Source of the DNA: Streptomyces sp. Mut1
GTDB taxonomy: Bacteria > Actinomycetota > Actinomycetes > Streptomycetales > Streptomycetaceae
DNA length: 64,000 nucleotides
Assembly: GCF_030719295.1 (NCBI RefSeq)
Contig: NZ_CP120997.1
Location: 6,396,001 to 6,460,000 of the forward strand
Reading direction: 5' to 3'
This document shows, one piece after another, positions 51,314 through 60,439 of the stretch. The translations under genes and the position numbers were made by a program. Below the pieces are notes generated by a model. It was not told the DNA's origin. It worked only from the letters and a program-made list of their open reading frames with translations, and searched no databases. Numbering within the stretch: the first letter of the stretch is position 1; the number at the start of each line of letters is the position of its first letter.

Positions 51314-51814
51314 TCAGCCGAGGCTGCGGACCGGGAGGACGCAGTGGGCGGAGGTCGCGATGACCTCCGGGTCGCCGGCGTAGGCCCGCAGCTCCGCCTC
51401 GCCGATCGGGAGGCCGGGGGCGCCCTGCGGCCACGGGCGGGTGGCGAACATCGCGTGCACCTCGCCCTGTTCGCGCGCCGCCGCCAGCCACTCCGGCGGC
51501 ACCGGGTACTGCGCGGTGAAGTGGGGGAGCGTCAGGACCGCCTGGCCGGCCTGGACGAGGAGCTTCACGGGCAGACCGGGCGTCTCGTCGGCGCGCACCG
51601 GGGCGCCGCCGACGGTGAGCCCGCTGCGCCGCAGCGCCAGGTGCATGGCGTGCTCGCCGGCCGCCGGGCCGTCCGATCCGTCGCCCAGCGAGTAGGCGAG
51701 CAGGAAGGCGGCGTCACGGCCGCTCTGCTGGTATTCGCCGCTCCAGCCGATCAGGGTGAGGGTGCCCAACTGGGCTTGGGTGAACGTGCCGGTGGCTGTC
51801 TGGGGGGAGGTCAT
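51314..51814 (-). CDS. DUF5949 family protein
   Basis: A 166-residue soluble protein with the DUF5949 pattern: TQAQLGTLTLIGWSGEY, DAAFLLAYSLGDGSDGPAAGEHAM, VRADETPGLPVKLLVQAGQAVLTLPHFTAQYPVPPEWLAAAREQGEVHAMFATRPWP. I know of no function; the family is confined to Streptomyces and relatives. ATG 51814 chosen at MTSPQTATG with GGGGGGAGG upstream. A longer frame upstream is in the intergenic region. Convergent with the rodlin cluster at a shared terminator. Confidence 0.8.
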   Translation of the reverse strand: MTSPQTATGTFTQAQLGTLTLIGWSGEYQQSGRDAAFLLAYSLGDGSDGPAAGEHAMHLALRRSGLTVGGAPVRADETPGLPVKLLVQAGQAVLTLPHFTAQYPVPPEWLAAAREQGEVHAMFATRPWPQGAPGLPIGEAELRAYAGDPEVIATSAHCVLPVRSLG

Positions 51815-52005
51815 GTCCGGCACCCTAACCGCCCGTGACCGGTCGAACTCCATGCGTATCACCCGATCGAGGGATGACCGGTGGCAACCCGGATCGGGCC
51901 GAATAATGCGTTGAGCCGCCGGAGGACCGGGGATATCGTGTGCGACGAGACGGACGGCGGACAGGCTGCCGGTGCCGGACACGCAAGAGTGCGGAGGTGA
52001 GGACA

Positions 52006-52080
52006 TTGGCGACGGTCGTTGTGGTGGGCGCTGCCCACGAGCCGAAGTTCCCTGTTTTCACCCCCGTGGCCACCGGCTGA
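52006..52080 (+). CDS. Possible 24-residue upstream ORF before rsgA
   Basis: TTG 52006 with GGAGG (51993-51997) eight nt upstream starts a 24-codon frame, MATVVVVGAAHEPKFPVFTPVATG, ending TGA at 52080, 66 nt before the rsgA start. A run of four Val codons (GTC GTT GTG GTG) lies near the start. It could couple rsgA expression to translation, or be chance. The strong ribosome site is the only support. Confidence 0.35.
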   Translation: MATVVVVGAAHEPKFPVFTPVATG

Positions 52081-52146
52081 CCTCCTCCTTCGGGACCTTT
52101 TCGCGCCGACGTGCGCACCGCCGGGCCACCCTGTGAAGGGTTTCCC

Positions 52147-53328
52147 TTGTCTTTCCCGTCCTCCTCCCTTTCTTCCTTCTCCTCTTCCTCCGCTTCCTCC
52201 ACCGCCTCGCATCCGCTGGCCGCGTACGGCTGGGACGACGACTGGGCGGCCGAGTTCGCCCCGTACGCCGCCCAGGGGCTGGTGCCCGGCCGTGTGGTGC
52301 GGGTGGACCGCGGCCGGTGCGACATCGTCACCCCGCAGGGCACGGTCTGGGCGGACACCGCGTTCGTCGTGCCCCGTGACCCGATGCGGATCATCTGCAC
52401 CGGCGACTGGGCCGCCGTGGACGCCGAAGGCGACCCGCGGTTCGTCCGTACGCTGCTGCCGCGGCGCACCGCCTTCGTCCGCTCCACCTCGTCCAAGCGT
52501 TCCGAGGGCCAGGTGCTGGCCACCAACATCGATCACATCGCGATCTGCGTCTCGCTGGCCGTGGAGCTCGACCTGGGCCGGGTCGAGCGCTTCCTCGCCC
52601 TGGCCATGTCCAGCGCCGGCGGCGACGCGCTGCTCGGCGACGCCACCGGGGCCGGGGAACGGTACGCCGAACCGCTCGTCGTCCTGACCAAGGCCGACCT
52701 GGTCCCGGACGCGGTCACCCTCTCCCACCTCGTCCAGGACATCGAGCACATCGCCCCCGGGGTGCAGGTGCTGCCGGTCAGCTCCGCCACCGGGGAGGGC
52801 GTCGACGTGTTCTCGGCGATCGTCTCCGGCGGTACGAGCGTGCTCCTGGGAGCCTCCGGCGCGGGCAAGTCCACCCTCGCCAACACACTGCTCGGCAGGG
52901 AGGTGATGGAGGTGCGGGCCGCCCGGGACGTCGACGGCAAGGGCCGGCACACCACCACGACCCGCAACCTGCTCGTCCTGCCGTCGGGCGGGGTCCTGAT
53001 CGACACCCCCGGCCTGCGCGGGGTCGGCCTGTGGGACGCGGGCGTCGGCGTCGGGCAGGTCTTCTCCGAGATCGAGGAGCTGGCCGAGGACTGCCGGTTC
53101 CACGACTGCGCCCACGAGGCGGAGCCCGGATGCGCGGTGCTGGCCGCGATCGAGGACGGCACACTGCCCGAGCGTCGCTTCGACAGCTACCGCAAGCTGC
53201 TGCGCGAGAACCAGCGCATCGTCGCCAAGACCGATGCCCGCGTCCGGGCCGAGATGCGGCGGGACTGGAAGCGCAAGGGGGCCGAGGGCCGGGCCGCGAT
53301 GGAGGCCAAGCGCGGCCGGATCCGGTAG
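52147..53328 (+). CDS. rsgA: Ribosome small-subunit-dependent GTPase A
   Basis: A circularly permuted GTPase that aids late 30S assembly. The OB-fold (VVRVDRGRCDIVTPQG) comes first, then the permuted GTPase: G4 LTKADL, G1 GASGAGKSTL, G3 DTPG in LIDTPGLRGVGLWD, and a C-terminal zinc knuckle (CRFHDCAHEAEPGCAVLAA). Start chosen at TTG 52147 behind AAGGG; a GTG at 52111 is in frame. The N terminus has a Ser-rich stretch from a polypyrimidine tract (52140-52205), unusual for the family. About 393 residues. Confidence 0.9.
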   Translation: MSFPSSSLSSFSSSSASSTASHPLAAYGWDDDWAAEFAPYAAQGLVPGRVVRVDRGRCDIVTPQGTVWADTAFVVPRDPMRIICTGDWAAVDAEGDPRFVRTLLPRRTAFVRSTSSKRSEGQVLATNIDHIAICVSLAVELDLGRVERFLALAMSSAGGDALLGDATGAGERYAEPLVVLTKADLVPDAVTLSHLVQDIEHIAPGVQVLPVSSATGEGVDVFSAIVSGGTSVLLGASGAGKSTLANTLLGREVMEVRAARDVDGKGRHTTTTRNLLVLPSGGVLIDTPGLRGVGLWDAGVGVGQVFSEIEELAEDCRFHDCAHEAEPGCAVLAAIEDGTLPERRFDSYRKLLRENQRIVAKTDARVRAEMRRDWKRKGAEGRAAMEAKRGRIR

Positions 53329-53417
53329 GGCCTGTCCGGGCCGTGTCCGCGGCGACCTGGTCGACGTCCGAAAACCGCGAGTGAGCACGCCCCGGCGGGC
53401 GCACACTGGACGGTGTG

Positions 53418-54848
53418 ATGGACGAAGAGACCAGGTACGAGGCGGTGAGCAGCCGCGACGCGCGTTTCGACGGCGAGTTCTTCTTCGCCGTCGAGACGAC
53501 CGGCATCTACTGCCGGCCGAGCTGCCCCGCCGTCACGCCCAAGCGGAAGAACATCCGCTTCTACCCGACGGCGGCGGCCGCCCAGGGCAACGGCTTCCGG
53601 GCGTGCCGCCGCTGCCGCCCGGACGCAGTCCCCGGCTCCGCCGAGTGGAACGTACGGGCCGATGTGGTCGGGCGCGCCATGCGCATGATCGGTGACGGTG
53701 TGGTGGACCGGGAAGGCGTCCCCGGCCTCGCCCACCGGCTCGGCTACAGCTCCCGCCAGGTGCAGCGCCAGCTCAACGCCGAACTCGGCGCGGGGCCCGT
53801 GGCACTGGCCCGCGCGCAGCGCGCGCACACCGCCCGGGTCCTGCTCCAGACCACCGCGCTGCCCGTCACCGAGATCGCCTTCGCGGCCGGTTTCGGAAGC
53901 CTCAGGCAGTTCAACGACACCGTCCGGCAGATCTACGCCCGCACCCCGAGCGCCCTGCGCACCGAGGCCGGGACCGGGCTCGGCGCGGCCGCCCGGGAGG
54001 CCCGCACGGCCGGCGTCCCGCTCCGCCTCGCCCACCGGGGCCCGTACGCGGCCGGCGACGTCTTCGACCTGCTCGCCGCCGGCACCGTCGCCCGCGTCGA
54101 GGAGGTCTGCGGAGAGCCCGGCGCCCGCACCTACCGGCGTACGCTGCGCCTCCCGTACGGCACCGCCGTCGCCTCCGTGGACGAGCGGTCCGCCGGGAAC
54201 TGGCTGGACGCCCGCATCCACCTCACCGACCTGCGCGACCTGACCACGGCGGTGCAGCGACTGCGCCGCCTCTTCGACCTGGACGCCGACCCGTACGCCG
54301 TGGACGAGCTGCTGGCCACCGATCCGAGGCTCGCACCGGACGTCGCGGCCCGGCCCGGAGTGCGCTCGCCGGGGGCCGCGGACGCGGAGGAGTTCGCCGT
54401 ACGGGTCCTGGTGGGCGAGGCGGCCGCCGGGGAGCTGGCCGCCGCCTACGGCAAGGCCCTGGACGTGCCGTGCGGCGGGCTGACCCATGTCTTCCCCGAG
54501 CCCGGCGCGCTCGCCGGCGCGGATGTCGGCCGGGAGCTGCGCGCGCTCGCGGCGGCGCTCGCCGACGGCGGCGTACGTCTCGACGCGGGCGCCGACCGGG
54601 ACGAGGCCGAACAGGCACTCCTGCGGCTGCCCGGCATCGGCCCGGCCGAGGCCGCGCTGATCCGGATGCGTGGCCTCGGCGACCCCGACGTCGACCCGTA
54701 CGCCACACCCGGCGCGCACCGCTGGCGGCCGTGGCGCTCCTACGGCGTACGCAGGGCGCGGCGGGGGAGGGGTCAGCCCCAGACCACCGCGCCCAGCCAC
54801 GCACCCGTCACCAGCAGGCACGCGAAGAGCTCGACCAGCACCGAGTAG
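53418..54848 (+). CDS. Ada-AlkA fusion: DNA alkylation repair/regulator with incomplete glycosylase domain
   Basis: A 476-residue fusion. Residues 1-78 are the Ada zinc domain with YCRPSCPAVTPKRKNIRFYP and CRRCRP giving the four Cys. Residues 85-190 are an AraC HTH (LAHRLGYSSRQVQRQLNAELG, ITEIAFAAGFGSLRQFNDTVR). From about 200, an AlkA N-terminal domain (LRLAHRGPYAAGDVFDLL) and HhH glycosylase follow. The loop between GLGDPDV and HRWRPWRSY is only about ten residues, so the usual segment with the catalytic Asp seems missing, and GIGPWTA is GIGPAEA. The normal C-terminal AVQHLW is replaced by a basic tail. The 3' end overlaps the convergent DUF456 gene by 76 nt. ATG 53418. Confidence 0.88.
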   Translation: MDEETRYEAVSSRDARFDGEFFFAVETTGIYCRPSCPAVTPKRKNIRFYPTAAAAQGNGFRACRRCRPDAVPGSAEWNVRADVVGRAMRMIGDGVVDREGVPGLAHRLGYSSRQVQRQLNAELGAGPVALARAQRAHTARVLLQTTALPVTEIAFAAGFGSLRQFNDTVRQIYARTPSALRTEAGTGLGAAAREARTAGVPLRLAHRGPYAAGDVFDLLAAGTVARVEEVCGEPGARTYRRTLRLPYGTAVASVDERSAGNWLDARIHLTDLRDLTTAVQRLRRLFDLDADPYAVDELLATDPRLAPDVAARPGVRSPGAADAEEFAVRVLVGEAAAGELAAAYGKALDVPCGGLTHVFPEPGALAGADVGRELRALAAALADGGVRLDAGADRDEAEQALLRLPGIGPAEAALIRMRGLGDPDVDPYATPGAHRWRPWRSYGVRRARRGRGQPQTTAPSHAPVTSRHAKSSTSTE

Positions 54849-55255
54849 CCGGTCGCCCGCATCACCGAGCGGACCGACGCCCACCCCGCTCCCCGGCTGC
54901 CGAGGCGCAGCCGCTCCGCCCCGTAGATCACGCCGACGTAGCCGATGACCGCGCCGACGACCGGGACGACGAAGAAGCCGGTGATCGCGCCGAGCCCGCC
55001 CAGCAGCAGCGTCCGGCGCGGTGCCCCCGACTCGCGGGGCCTGCGCGGCGGCAGCAGGGCCTTGAGCGCCTGGTTGAGCAGGAGGAGCGCCGTCGCCCCG
55101 ATCAGGACACCCCAGGCGAGCGGCGTCATGTCGGTGAGCGCCCACCACAGGACGGCGGCCCAGACGATCGCCTGTCCGGGCACGCCCGGCACCAGCACAC
55201 CGATCAGGCCGAGCAGCATGACCAGTGCGACGACGACGAGCTGCCACACACCCAT
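54773..55255 (-). CDS. DUF456 family membrane protein
   Basis: A 160-residue integral membrane protein with about four helices: LVVVALVMLLGLIGVLVPGVPG, LAWGVLIGATALLLLNQALKALL, GLGAITGFFVVPVVGAVIGYVGVIYGAERL and VLVELFACLLVTGAWLGAVVWG. The first-loop PGVPGQAIVW and the GLGAITGFFVVPVVGA pair are typical of DUF456. Function unknown. ATG 55255. Its 3' end overlaps the Ada-AlkA reading frame on the opposite strand by 76 nt. Confidence 0.88.
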   Translation of the reverse strand: MGVWQLVVVALVMLLGLIGVLVPGVPGQAIVWAAVLWWALTDMTPLAWGVLIGATALLLLNQALKALLPPRRPRESGAPRRTLLLGGLGAITGFFVVPVVGAVIGYVGVIYGAERLRLGSRGAGWASVRSVMRATGYSVLVELFACLLVTGAWLGAVVWG

Positions 55256-55335
55256 TTGACCAGCCTGCCGGAGACCGGCCGGTCCCGCCCGTCCGCGCAG
55301 CCGCACTCGCGGCCGTCGGCGCAGCTCAGAGGCTG

Positions 55336-56337
55336 TTACGGCAGCGGGCGCCGGCGGGGTTCGCGGGCGACCCAGCCCCGCTCGTACGCATGCCAGCCGA
55401 GCTGGAGGCGGGTCGAGACGCCGGTGAGCTCCATCAGGCCCTTGACCCGGCGCTGCACGGTCCGCAGCCCGAGGTCCAGCTGTTTGGCGACGCTCGCGTC
55501 GGTCAGGCCGGCCAGCAGCAGGGACAGGATCTCCAGGTCCGTCGGGTCCGGGCCGCCCGGCCGTGCCAGCACCGCCCCGCTCTCGCCGAGCCGCAGCGGC
55601 ATCGCCTCGCGCCAGACCGCTTCGAACAGCGCCGCCAGCGACTCCAGCAGCCCCGAGCCGTGCACGACCAGCGCCGCGGGCTCCGCGCCCCGGCCGGTCA
55701 GCGGCACCATGGCCAGAGCCCCGTCGGCGATCACCAGCTTGGTCGGGACCCGGTCGACGACCCGGCACTGCTCGTCGCGGCTGAGCGCCGCCGACAGTTC
55801 CAGGATTCCGGACTCCAGGCCCAGCACCTCGCGCTCGACCACCACCCGGAACGTCACCCCGCGCGTGGCCGCCTGTTCCTCCGACTCGTTGTCGAGACCG
55901 CTGACCGCGATCGGCTTGCCGGTGACCAGGGCGCGCACCTCGCTCGTCGCCCCCAGCTGGAGCTGGTGGAACCGGTGGGCCACCGCGCTCGCCCCGGTGA
56001 CCACCTCGACCAGGTCGTGGACGGCCGGTTCGGCGGCGTCCGCCCGGTACTCCTCGGCCAGCAGCACCGCCGCCAGCTCGGCCTGCTCCAGCTGGTGGCG
56101 CTGCTGAGTGAGCAGCGCGCCCAGGGCGACCCCCGGGGGCGCCGCGACCCACCGGCCCGTGCGGGCGGATGACTGGGCGGCCAGGCCGTGCTGCTCCAGC
56201 CGGCGCAGCGTCCGTTCCGTCTCCCGTTCGGGCAGCGCCAGCCGGTGCGAGAGATCGGAGACCTCGGCCGCCCCCAGCGCCACGAGCGCGCGGTAGGCCG
56301 ACTCCTGCCTCTCGTCGAGACCTATGGCTCCCAGCAT
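55336..56337 (-). CDS. Transcriptional regulator with TrmB-like N terminus and LuxR-type HTH
   Basis: A 333-residue regulator. The N-terminal 65 residues are a TrmB/HTH-like domain (LDERQESAYRALVALGAAEVSDLSHRLALPERETERTLRRLEQHGL), a sensing middle part runs to about 250, and the C terminus has a LuxR/NarL HTH (LTDASVAKQLDLGLRTVQRRVKGLMELTGVSTRLQLGWHAYERGW). This architecture is widespread in Streptomyces, with many paralogues and few known ligands. ATG 56337. Single gene. The divergent neighbour is a PP2C-like protein across 371 nt. Confidence 0.87.
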   Translation of the reverse strand: MLGAIGLDERQESAYRALVALGAAEVSDLSHRLALPERETERTLRRLEQHGLAAQSSARTGRWVAAPPGVALGALLTQQRHQLEQAELAAVLLAEEYRADAAEPAVHDLVEVVTGASAVAHRFHQLQLGATSEVRALVTGKPIAVSGLDNESEEQAATRGVTFRVVVEREVLGLESGILELSAALSRDEQCRVVDRVPTKLVIADGALAMVPLTGRGAEPAALVVHGSGLLESLAALFEAVWREAMPLRLGESGAVLARPGGPDPTDLEILSLLLAGLTDASVAKQLDLGLRTVQRRVKGLMELTGVSTRLQLGWHAYERGWVAREPRRRPLP

Positions 56338-56708
56338 CCCCGACCCCTCCCGGACGCAGTGTTCCCCTGTGATGGCATGCCCTCGGCAGGTCCGCCGCCC
56401 GTGGCGGAAAGCGGCCACGGCGCAAACCCGCCGTGGCCCATCATTCCCGTACCACCCATCACTCTGCCAAAGTGGCGGCACGGTGGCCCCAATAACCCCG
56501 GGAACGCGCGCGTTTATGCCTGCCTCGCCCGGTTCGGGAAGAGGAATCCGATACGTTCGCCCGCCTCAGGGCCGCTGCTCTCGCCGGGTGCTGACGCCGG
56601 ATCACCGACCGGTCCGCCGGGCGTCCTTCCCGTGGGGGGTGGGGCCGCCCGGCGGATCAATTTCCCGATGCCCGTTTTCGCGCGGCCCGTGCGGTGGACA
56701 ATAGAGGC
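56338..56708. promoter_or_regulatory. Divergent 371-nt gap with no recognisable gene
   Basis: Between the TrmB/LuxR-like regulator and the PP2C-like gene I see no credible ORF, RNA or repeat. GACAAT (56696-56701) lies seven nt before the ATG at 56709 and may be the -10 box of a leaderless transcript. Confidence 0.4.
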
Positions 56709-58475
56709 ATGAGCCAGCAGGGGGAGAGGCCAGCAGCCCACGAGGACGACTGGTGGCGCAGGCTGTACGACGAATCCACGCCGGACACCGGGGCGAGCCG
56801 GACGGCCGACAGCCTCGACGACCGCTTCGACTCGGCATCCGGCACGGTGGCACCCGGTGGGGGCCCGGCCTACGAGACGGCCGGCCCGGCCTACGAGACG
56901 GCCCCGGAGGTGCCGGAGCCGAGGGAGGCGCCGGACCCGGAGGTGGGAGGGACGCCTGAGCCGTGGGCGGGACCGGAGGCCGGGGCGGAGTCTGCGCCGG
57001 AGTCGGAGCCGGTGCCCGAGCCGTGGACGGTGCCCGAGCCGTGGAGGGGTTCCGGGCCCGGGACGGTGCCCGCGCCTGGGGCGGTGCCCGAGGCGGAGTC
57101 GGCGCCCGCGCAGGGGGCCGCCGCACCCGAGCCCGAGCCGTGGTCGGCGTCCGAGTCCGGGGCGGTACCCGTGCCGGAGACGGGACCCGGGCCCAGGACG
57201 GCGCCGCCCGCGCCGAGGGCTGTCGCGCCCGCGTCCGTGCCGCCGCCGCTCGTCACCCGGACGGCGGACGGCTCCCGGACGGAGTCCGTGCGCGCCCCCT
57301 GGGAGCCGCAGGCCGGCCCGGTGAAGCCGCGTACGTTCCCGGGCCCGCCGCCTCCCGAACCCGAACCGGAGCCCGAGCCGCCCGCCGACCCGCGCGTCGC
57401 CGGGGCCGCCGGGCGTCCCCTCGCCGACCGGCCGGCGGAGGCCGGGGCGCGTGCCGATGACGGGCCGGCCGCCGACGAGGCCCTCGCGCCCCGGCCCCTG
57501 GTCGCCCATGTGGGCCCCCGGCCGCCCACCTACGACGCCGAGCCCACCGCGCTGCCCGCCACCGACCCGTACGAGCTGGACAGCCTCGTCCCCGACACCG
57601 TGCTGGACGGCGCCCGGTACGGCACGTACACCCTGCGGGCCGCGTCCGTGCGCGGCGACTCCGCACGGTTCCGGGGCGAGCCGCGCCGCGACGCGCTGCT
57701 GACGGTGCGCTTCGGGACCGGGGACAACGCCCTGGTCCTCGTCGCCGTCGCCGGAGCCGCCCGGGGCGCGGAGGGGGTGCACACGGCGGCGGCCGACGCC
57801 TGCCGCTGGATCGGCGAAGCCGTCGGGCGCAGCCACGGCCGGCTCTCCGACGACATAAGGGCGGGCCGCCGCGCCGACCTCAAGTCCGGGCTGCACCGGC
57901 TCACCGACCGGGGCTACGGCAAGCTGCGCGCCCGCGCCGCCGAACTCGGCCTGGGACCCGGCGCGTACACCGCGAGCCTGCGCTGCCTGCTGCTGTCCGC
58001 CGATCCCGAGTGCCGCACCCGGGTCTTCTTCGGCGTCGGCGACGGCGGTCTCTTCCGGCTGCGGGACGGCAACTGGCAGGACCTCGAACCGGCCGTGCCG
58101 GCGCCGGACCGGCTCGCCGGGGACCCTGTGGTCGGCTTCGGCTCGCCCGTGCCCGAGAGCGGGCCCGACGGCGACCGGCTGACCATGGACCTGGGTATTC
58201 CGACCGGGCCGGCCCCGTACGTCGAGAATCCGCTGCCCCCGCCCGCCGAACCGTTCCGCTTCCGGGCCTCGGTCGCCCGGCCGGGCGACACCCTGCTGCT
58301 GTGCGGCACGGGCCTCGCCGAGCCGATGCGGGGCGAACCGGCCCTCGCCGGCGAACTCGCCGCGCGCTGGTCGCCCGTGGCGGCGCCCGGCCTCGGAGCG
58401 TTTCTCGCGGACACCCAGATCCGGGTGACGGGGTACGCCGACGACCGTACGGCGGTCGGCGTCTGGGAGGCGTAA
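56709..58475 (+). CDS. PP2C-like protein with Pro/Glu-rich N-terminal half
   Basis: A 588-residue protein. The first 270 residues are low-complexity, rich in Pro, Glu and Ala, with repeats of the EPEPW and PEPW type. From about 290 the sequence resembles protein phosphatase 2C (YGTYTLRAASVRGDSARFRGEPRRDALLTVRF, GGLFRLRDGNWQDLEP, GDTLLLCGTGLAEPM, FLADTQIRVTGYADDRTAVGVWEA). The metal-binding DGMGG motif is replaced by AGAARGAEG, so phosphatase activity is doubtful; a binding or scaffold role is more likely. The final DDRTAV retains the last PP2C Asp motif. ATG 56709. Confidence 0.75.
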   Translation: MSQQGERPAAHEDDWWRRLYDESTPDTGASRTADSLDDRFDSASGTVAPGGGPAYETAGPAYETAPEVPEPREAPDPEVGGTPEPWAGPEAGAESAPESEPVPEPWTVPEPWRGSGPGTVPAPGAVPEAESAPAQGAAAPEPEPWSASESGAVPVPETGPGPRTAPPAPRAVAPASVPPPLVTRTADGSRTESVRAPWEPQAGPVKPRTFPGPPPPEPEPEPEPPADPRVAGAAGRPLADRPAEAGARADDGPAADEALAPRPLVAHVGPRPPTYDAEPTALPATDPYELDSLVPDTVLDGARYGTYTLRAASVRGDSARFRGEPRRDALLTVRFGTGDNALVLVAVAGAARGAEGVHTAAADACRWIGEAVGRSHGRLSDDIRAGRRADLKSGLHRLTDRGYGKLRARAAELGLGPGAYTASLRCLLLSADPECRTRVFFGVGDGGLFRLRDGNWQDLEPAVPAPDRLAGDPVVGFGSPVPESGPDGDRLTMDLGIPTGPAPYVENPLPPPAEPFRFRASVARPGDTLLLCGTGLAEPMRGEPALAGELAARWSPVAAPGLGAFLADTQIRVTGYADDRTAVGVWEA

Positions 58476-58588
58476 CCGCGCACACCATGGGTTGATGGAC
58501 TCCGAAGAGCCGTCCGTCCGGGGTTTCGCGCCCCGGGTTCCGGACAGCCGGACGAGCACGGAGCCCAGGCAGAGGGAGTGCGACACCC

Positions 58589-60331
58589 ATGGCCAAGCAG
58601 AACGTGTCGGAGCAGTTCGTCGACATCCTCGCCAGGGCGGGCGTCAAACGCTTGTACGGAGTCGTCGGCGACAGTCTCAACCCGGTCGTCGACGCCATCC
58701 GGCGCCACCCGGGCGTGGAGTGGATCCAGGTCAGGCACGAGGAGACCGCCGCGTTCGCGGCCGGCGCGGAGGCACAGATCACCGGAACCCTGGCGGCCTG
58801 CGCCGGGTCCTGCGGTCCCGGCAACCTGCACCTCATCAACGGCCTCTACGACGCCCACCGCTCCATGGCCCCCGTGCTCGCGCTCGCCTCGCACATCCCG
58901 TCGAGCGAGATCGGCCTCAACTACTTCCAGGCGACCCACCCCGAGCTGCTCTTCCAGGAGTGCAGCCACTACAACGAGATGATCTCCAACCCGCAGCAGA
59001 TGCCCCGGCTGCTCCAGACCGCCATCCAGCACGCGGTCGGCCAGGGCGGCGTCAGCGTCGTCACCATGCCGGGCGACATCGCCGGGCAGCCCGCTCCGGA
59101 GAAGGCCGTCGAACACGCCCTGGTCACCTCGCGGCCCACCGTACGGCCGGGCGACGACGAGATCGACAAACTCTGCCGGATGGTGGACGGGGCCAAACGG
59201 GTGACGCTGTTCTGCGGGAGCGGCACGGCCGGTGCGCACGCCGAGGTCATGGAGTTCGCCGAGCGGGTCAAGGCCCCGGTCGGGCACGCCCTGCGCGGCA
59301 AGGAGTGGATCCAGTACGACAACCCGTTCGACGTCGGCATGAGCGGGCTGCTCGGCTACGGCGCCGCCTACGAGGCCACCCACGAGTGCGATCTGCTGAT
59401 CCTGCTCGGCACGGACTTCCCGTACAACGCCTTCCTGCCCGACGACGTGCAGATCGTGCAGGTCGATGTGCGGCCCGAACACCTCGGCCGGCGCACCAAG
59501 CTGGATCTGGCCGTCTGGGGCGACGTCCGCGAGACGCTGCGCTGTCTGACGCCCCGGGTCAAGGTCAAGAGCGACCGCAAGTTCCTCGACCGGATGCTCA
59601 AGAAGCACGCCGACGCCCTGGAGGGCGTGGTCAAGGCGTACACCCGCAAGGTCGAGAAGCACGTGCCGATCCACCCCGAGTACGTGGCCTCGGTGCTGGA
59701 CGAGATCGCCGACGACGACGCGGTGTTCACCGTCGACACCGGCATGTGCAACGTATGGGCGGCCCGCTATCTGACGCCCAACGGCAAGCGGCGGGTGATC
59801 GGTTCCTTCAGCCACGGCTCGATGGCCAACGCGCTGCCGCAGGCGATCGGCGCGCAGTTCACCGACCGCAACCGGCAGGTCGTCTCGATGTCGGGCGACG
59901 GCGGATTCACCATGCTGATGGGCGACTTCCTGACCCTGGTCCAGTACAACCTGCCGGTCAAGGTCGTCCTGTTCAACAACTCCTCGCTGGGCATGGTCGA
60001 ACTGGAGATGCTGGTCGGCGGCCTGCCGTCCTTCGGTACGACCAACAAGAACCCGGACTTCGCCGCCGTCGCCCGCGCGGCCGGCGCGTACGGCGTGCGC
60101 GTCGAGAAGCCCAAGGAGCTCCAGAGCGCCCTGAAGGACGCCTTCAAGCACAAGGGGCCGGCGCTCGTCGACGTCGTCACCGACCCCAACGCCCTGTCCA
60201 TCCCGCCGAAGATCAGCGCGGACATGGTGACCGGATTCGCCCTGTCCGCCAGCAAGATCGTGCTGGACGGCGGGGTGGGCCGGATGGTCCAGATGGCCCG
60301 CTCCAACCTCCGTAACATGCCCCGGCCTTGA
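58589..60331 (+). CDS. poxB: Pyruvate dehydrogenase (quinone) / pyruvate oxidase, ThDP-dependent
   Basis: A 580-residue thiamine-diphosphate enzyme that oxidises pyruvate to acetate at the membrane quinone pool. Catalytic Glu lies in RHEETAAFAAG; NPFDVGMSGLLGYGAAYEA and DVRPEHLGRRTKLDLAVWGDV are FAD-domain sequence; GDGGFTMLMGDFLTLVQYNLPVKVVLFNN is the ThDP motif. Length equals E. coli PoxB (572). GAGGGAG lies ten nt before ATG 58589. Acetolactate synthase is excluded by the LSAS- and C-terminal region. Single transcription unit with a short hairpin after it. Confidence 0.93.
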   Translation: MAKQNVSEQFVDILARAGVKRLYGVVGDSLNPVVDAIRRHPGVEWIQVRHEETAAFAAGAEAQITGTLAACAGSCGPGNLHLINGLYDAHRSMAPVLALASHIPSSEIGLNYFQATHPELLFQECSHYNEMISNPQQMPRLLQTAIQHAVGQGGVSVVTMPGDIAGQPAPEKAVEHALVTSRPTVRPGDDEIDKLCRMVDGAKRVTLFCGSGTAGAHAEVMEFAERVKAPVGHALRGKEWIQYDNPFDVGMSGLLGYGAAYEATHECDLLILLGTDFPYNAFLPDDVQIVQVDVRPEHLGRRTKLDLAVWGDVRETLRCLTPRVKVKSDRKFLDRMLKKHADALEGVVKAYTRKVEKHVPIHPEYVASVLDEIADDDAVFTVDTGMCNVWAARYLTPNGKRRVIGSFSHGSMANALPQAIGAQFTDRNRQVVSMSGDGGFTMLMGDFLTLVQYNLPVKVVLFNNSSLGMVELEMLVGGLPSFGTTNKNPDFAAVARAAGAYGVRVEKPKELQSALKDAFKHKGPALVDVVTDPNALSIPPKISADMVTGFALSASKIVLDGGVGRMVQMARSNLRNMPRP

Positions 60332-60339
60332 TCCGGACA

Positions 60340-60364
60340 CCGCTAACGTGGACGGGGTTAGCGG
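60340..60364 (+). terminator. Short hairpin after poxB
   Basis: CCGCTAAC (60340-60347) pairs with GTTAGCGG (60357-60364) over a 9-nt loop. It begins about 9 nt after the stop. It could be a terminator or a regulator site for the following gene. Confidence 0.5.
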
Positions 60365-60439
60365 CGCGTTATGGAGACGGCAGCACGACACGCGAGGCTC
60401 ATGAGAGGAAACGTGTGAAGACTCTCTTGGAGACCCTGC

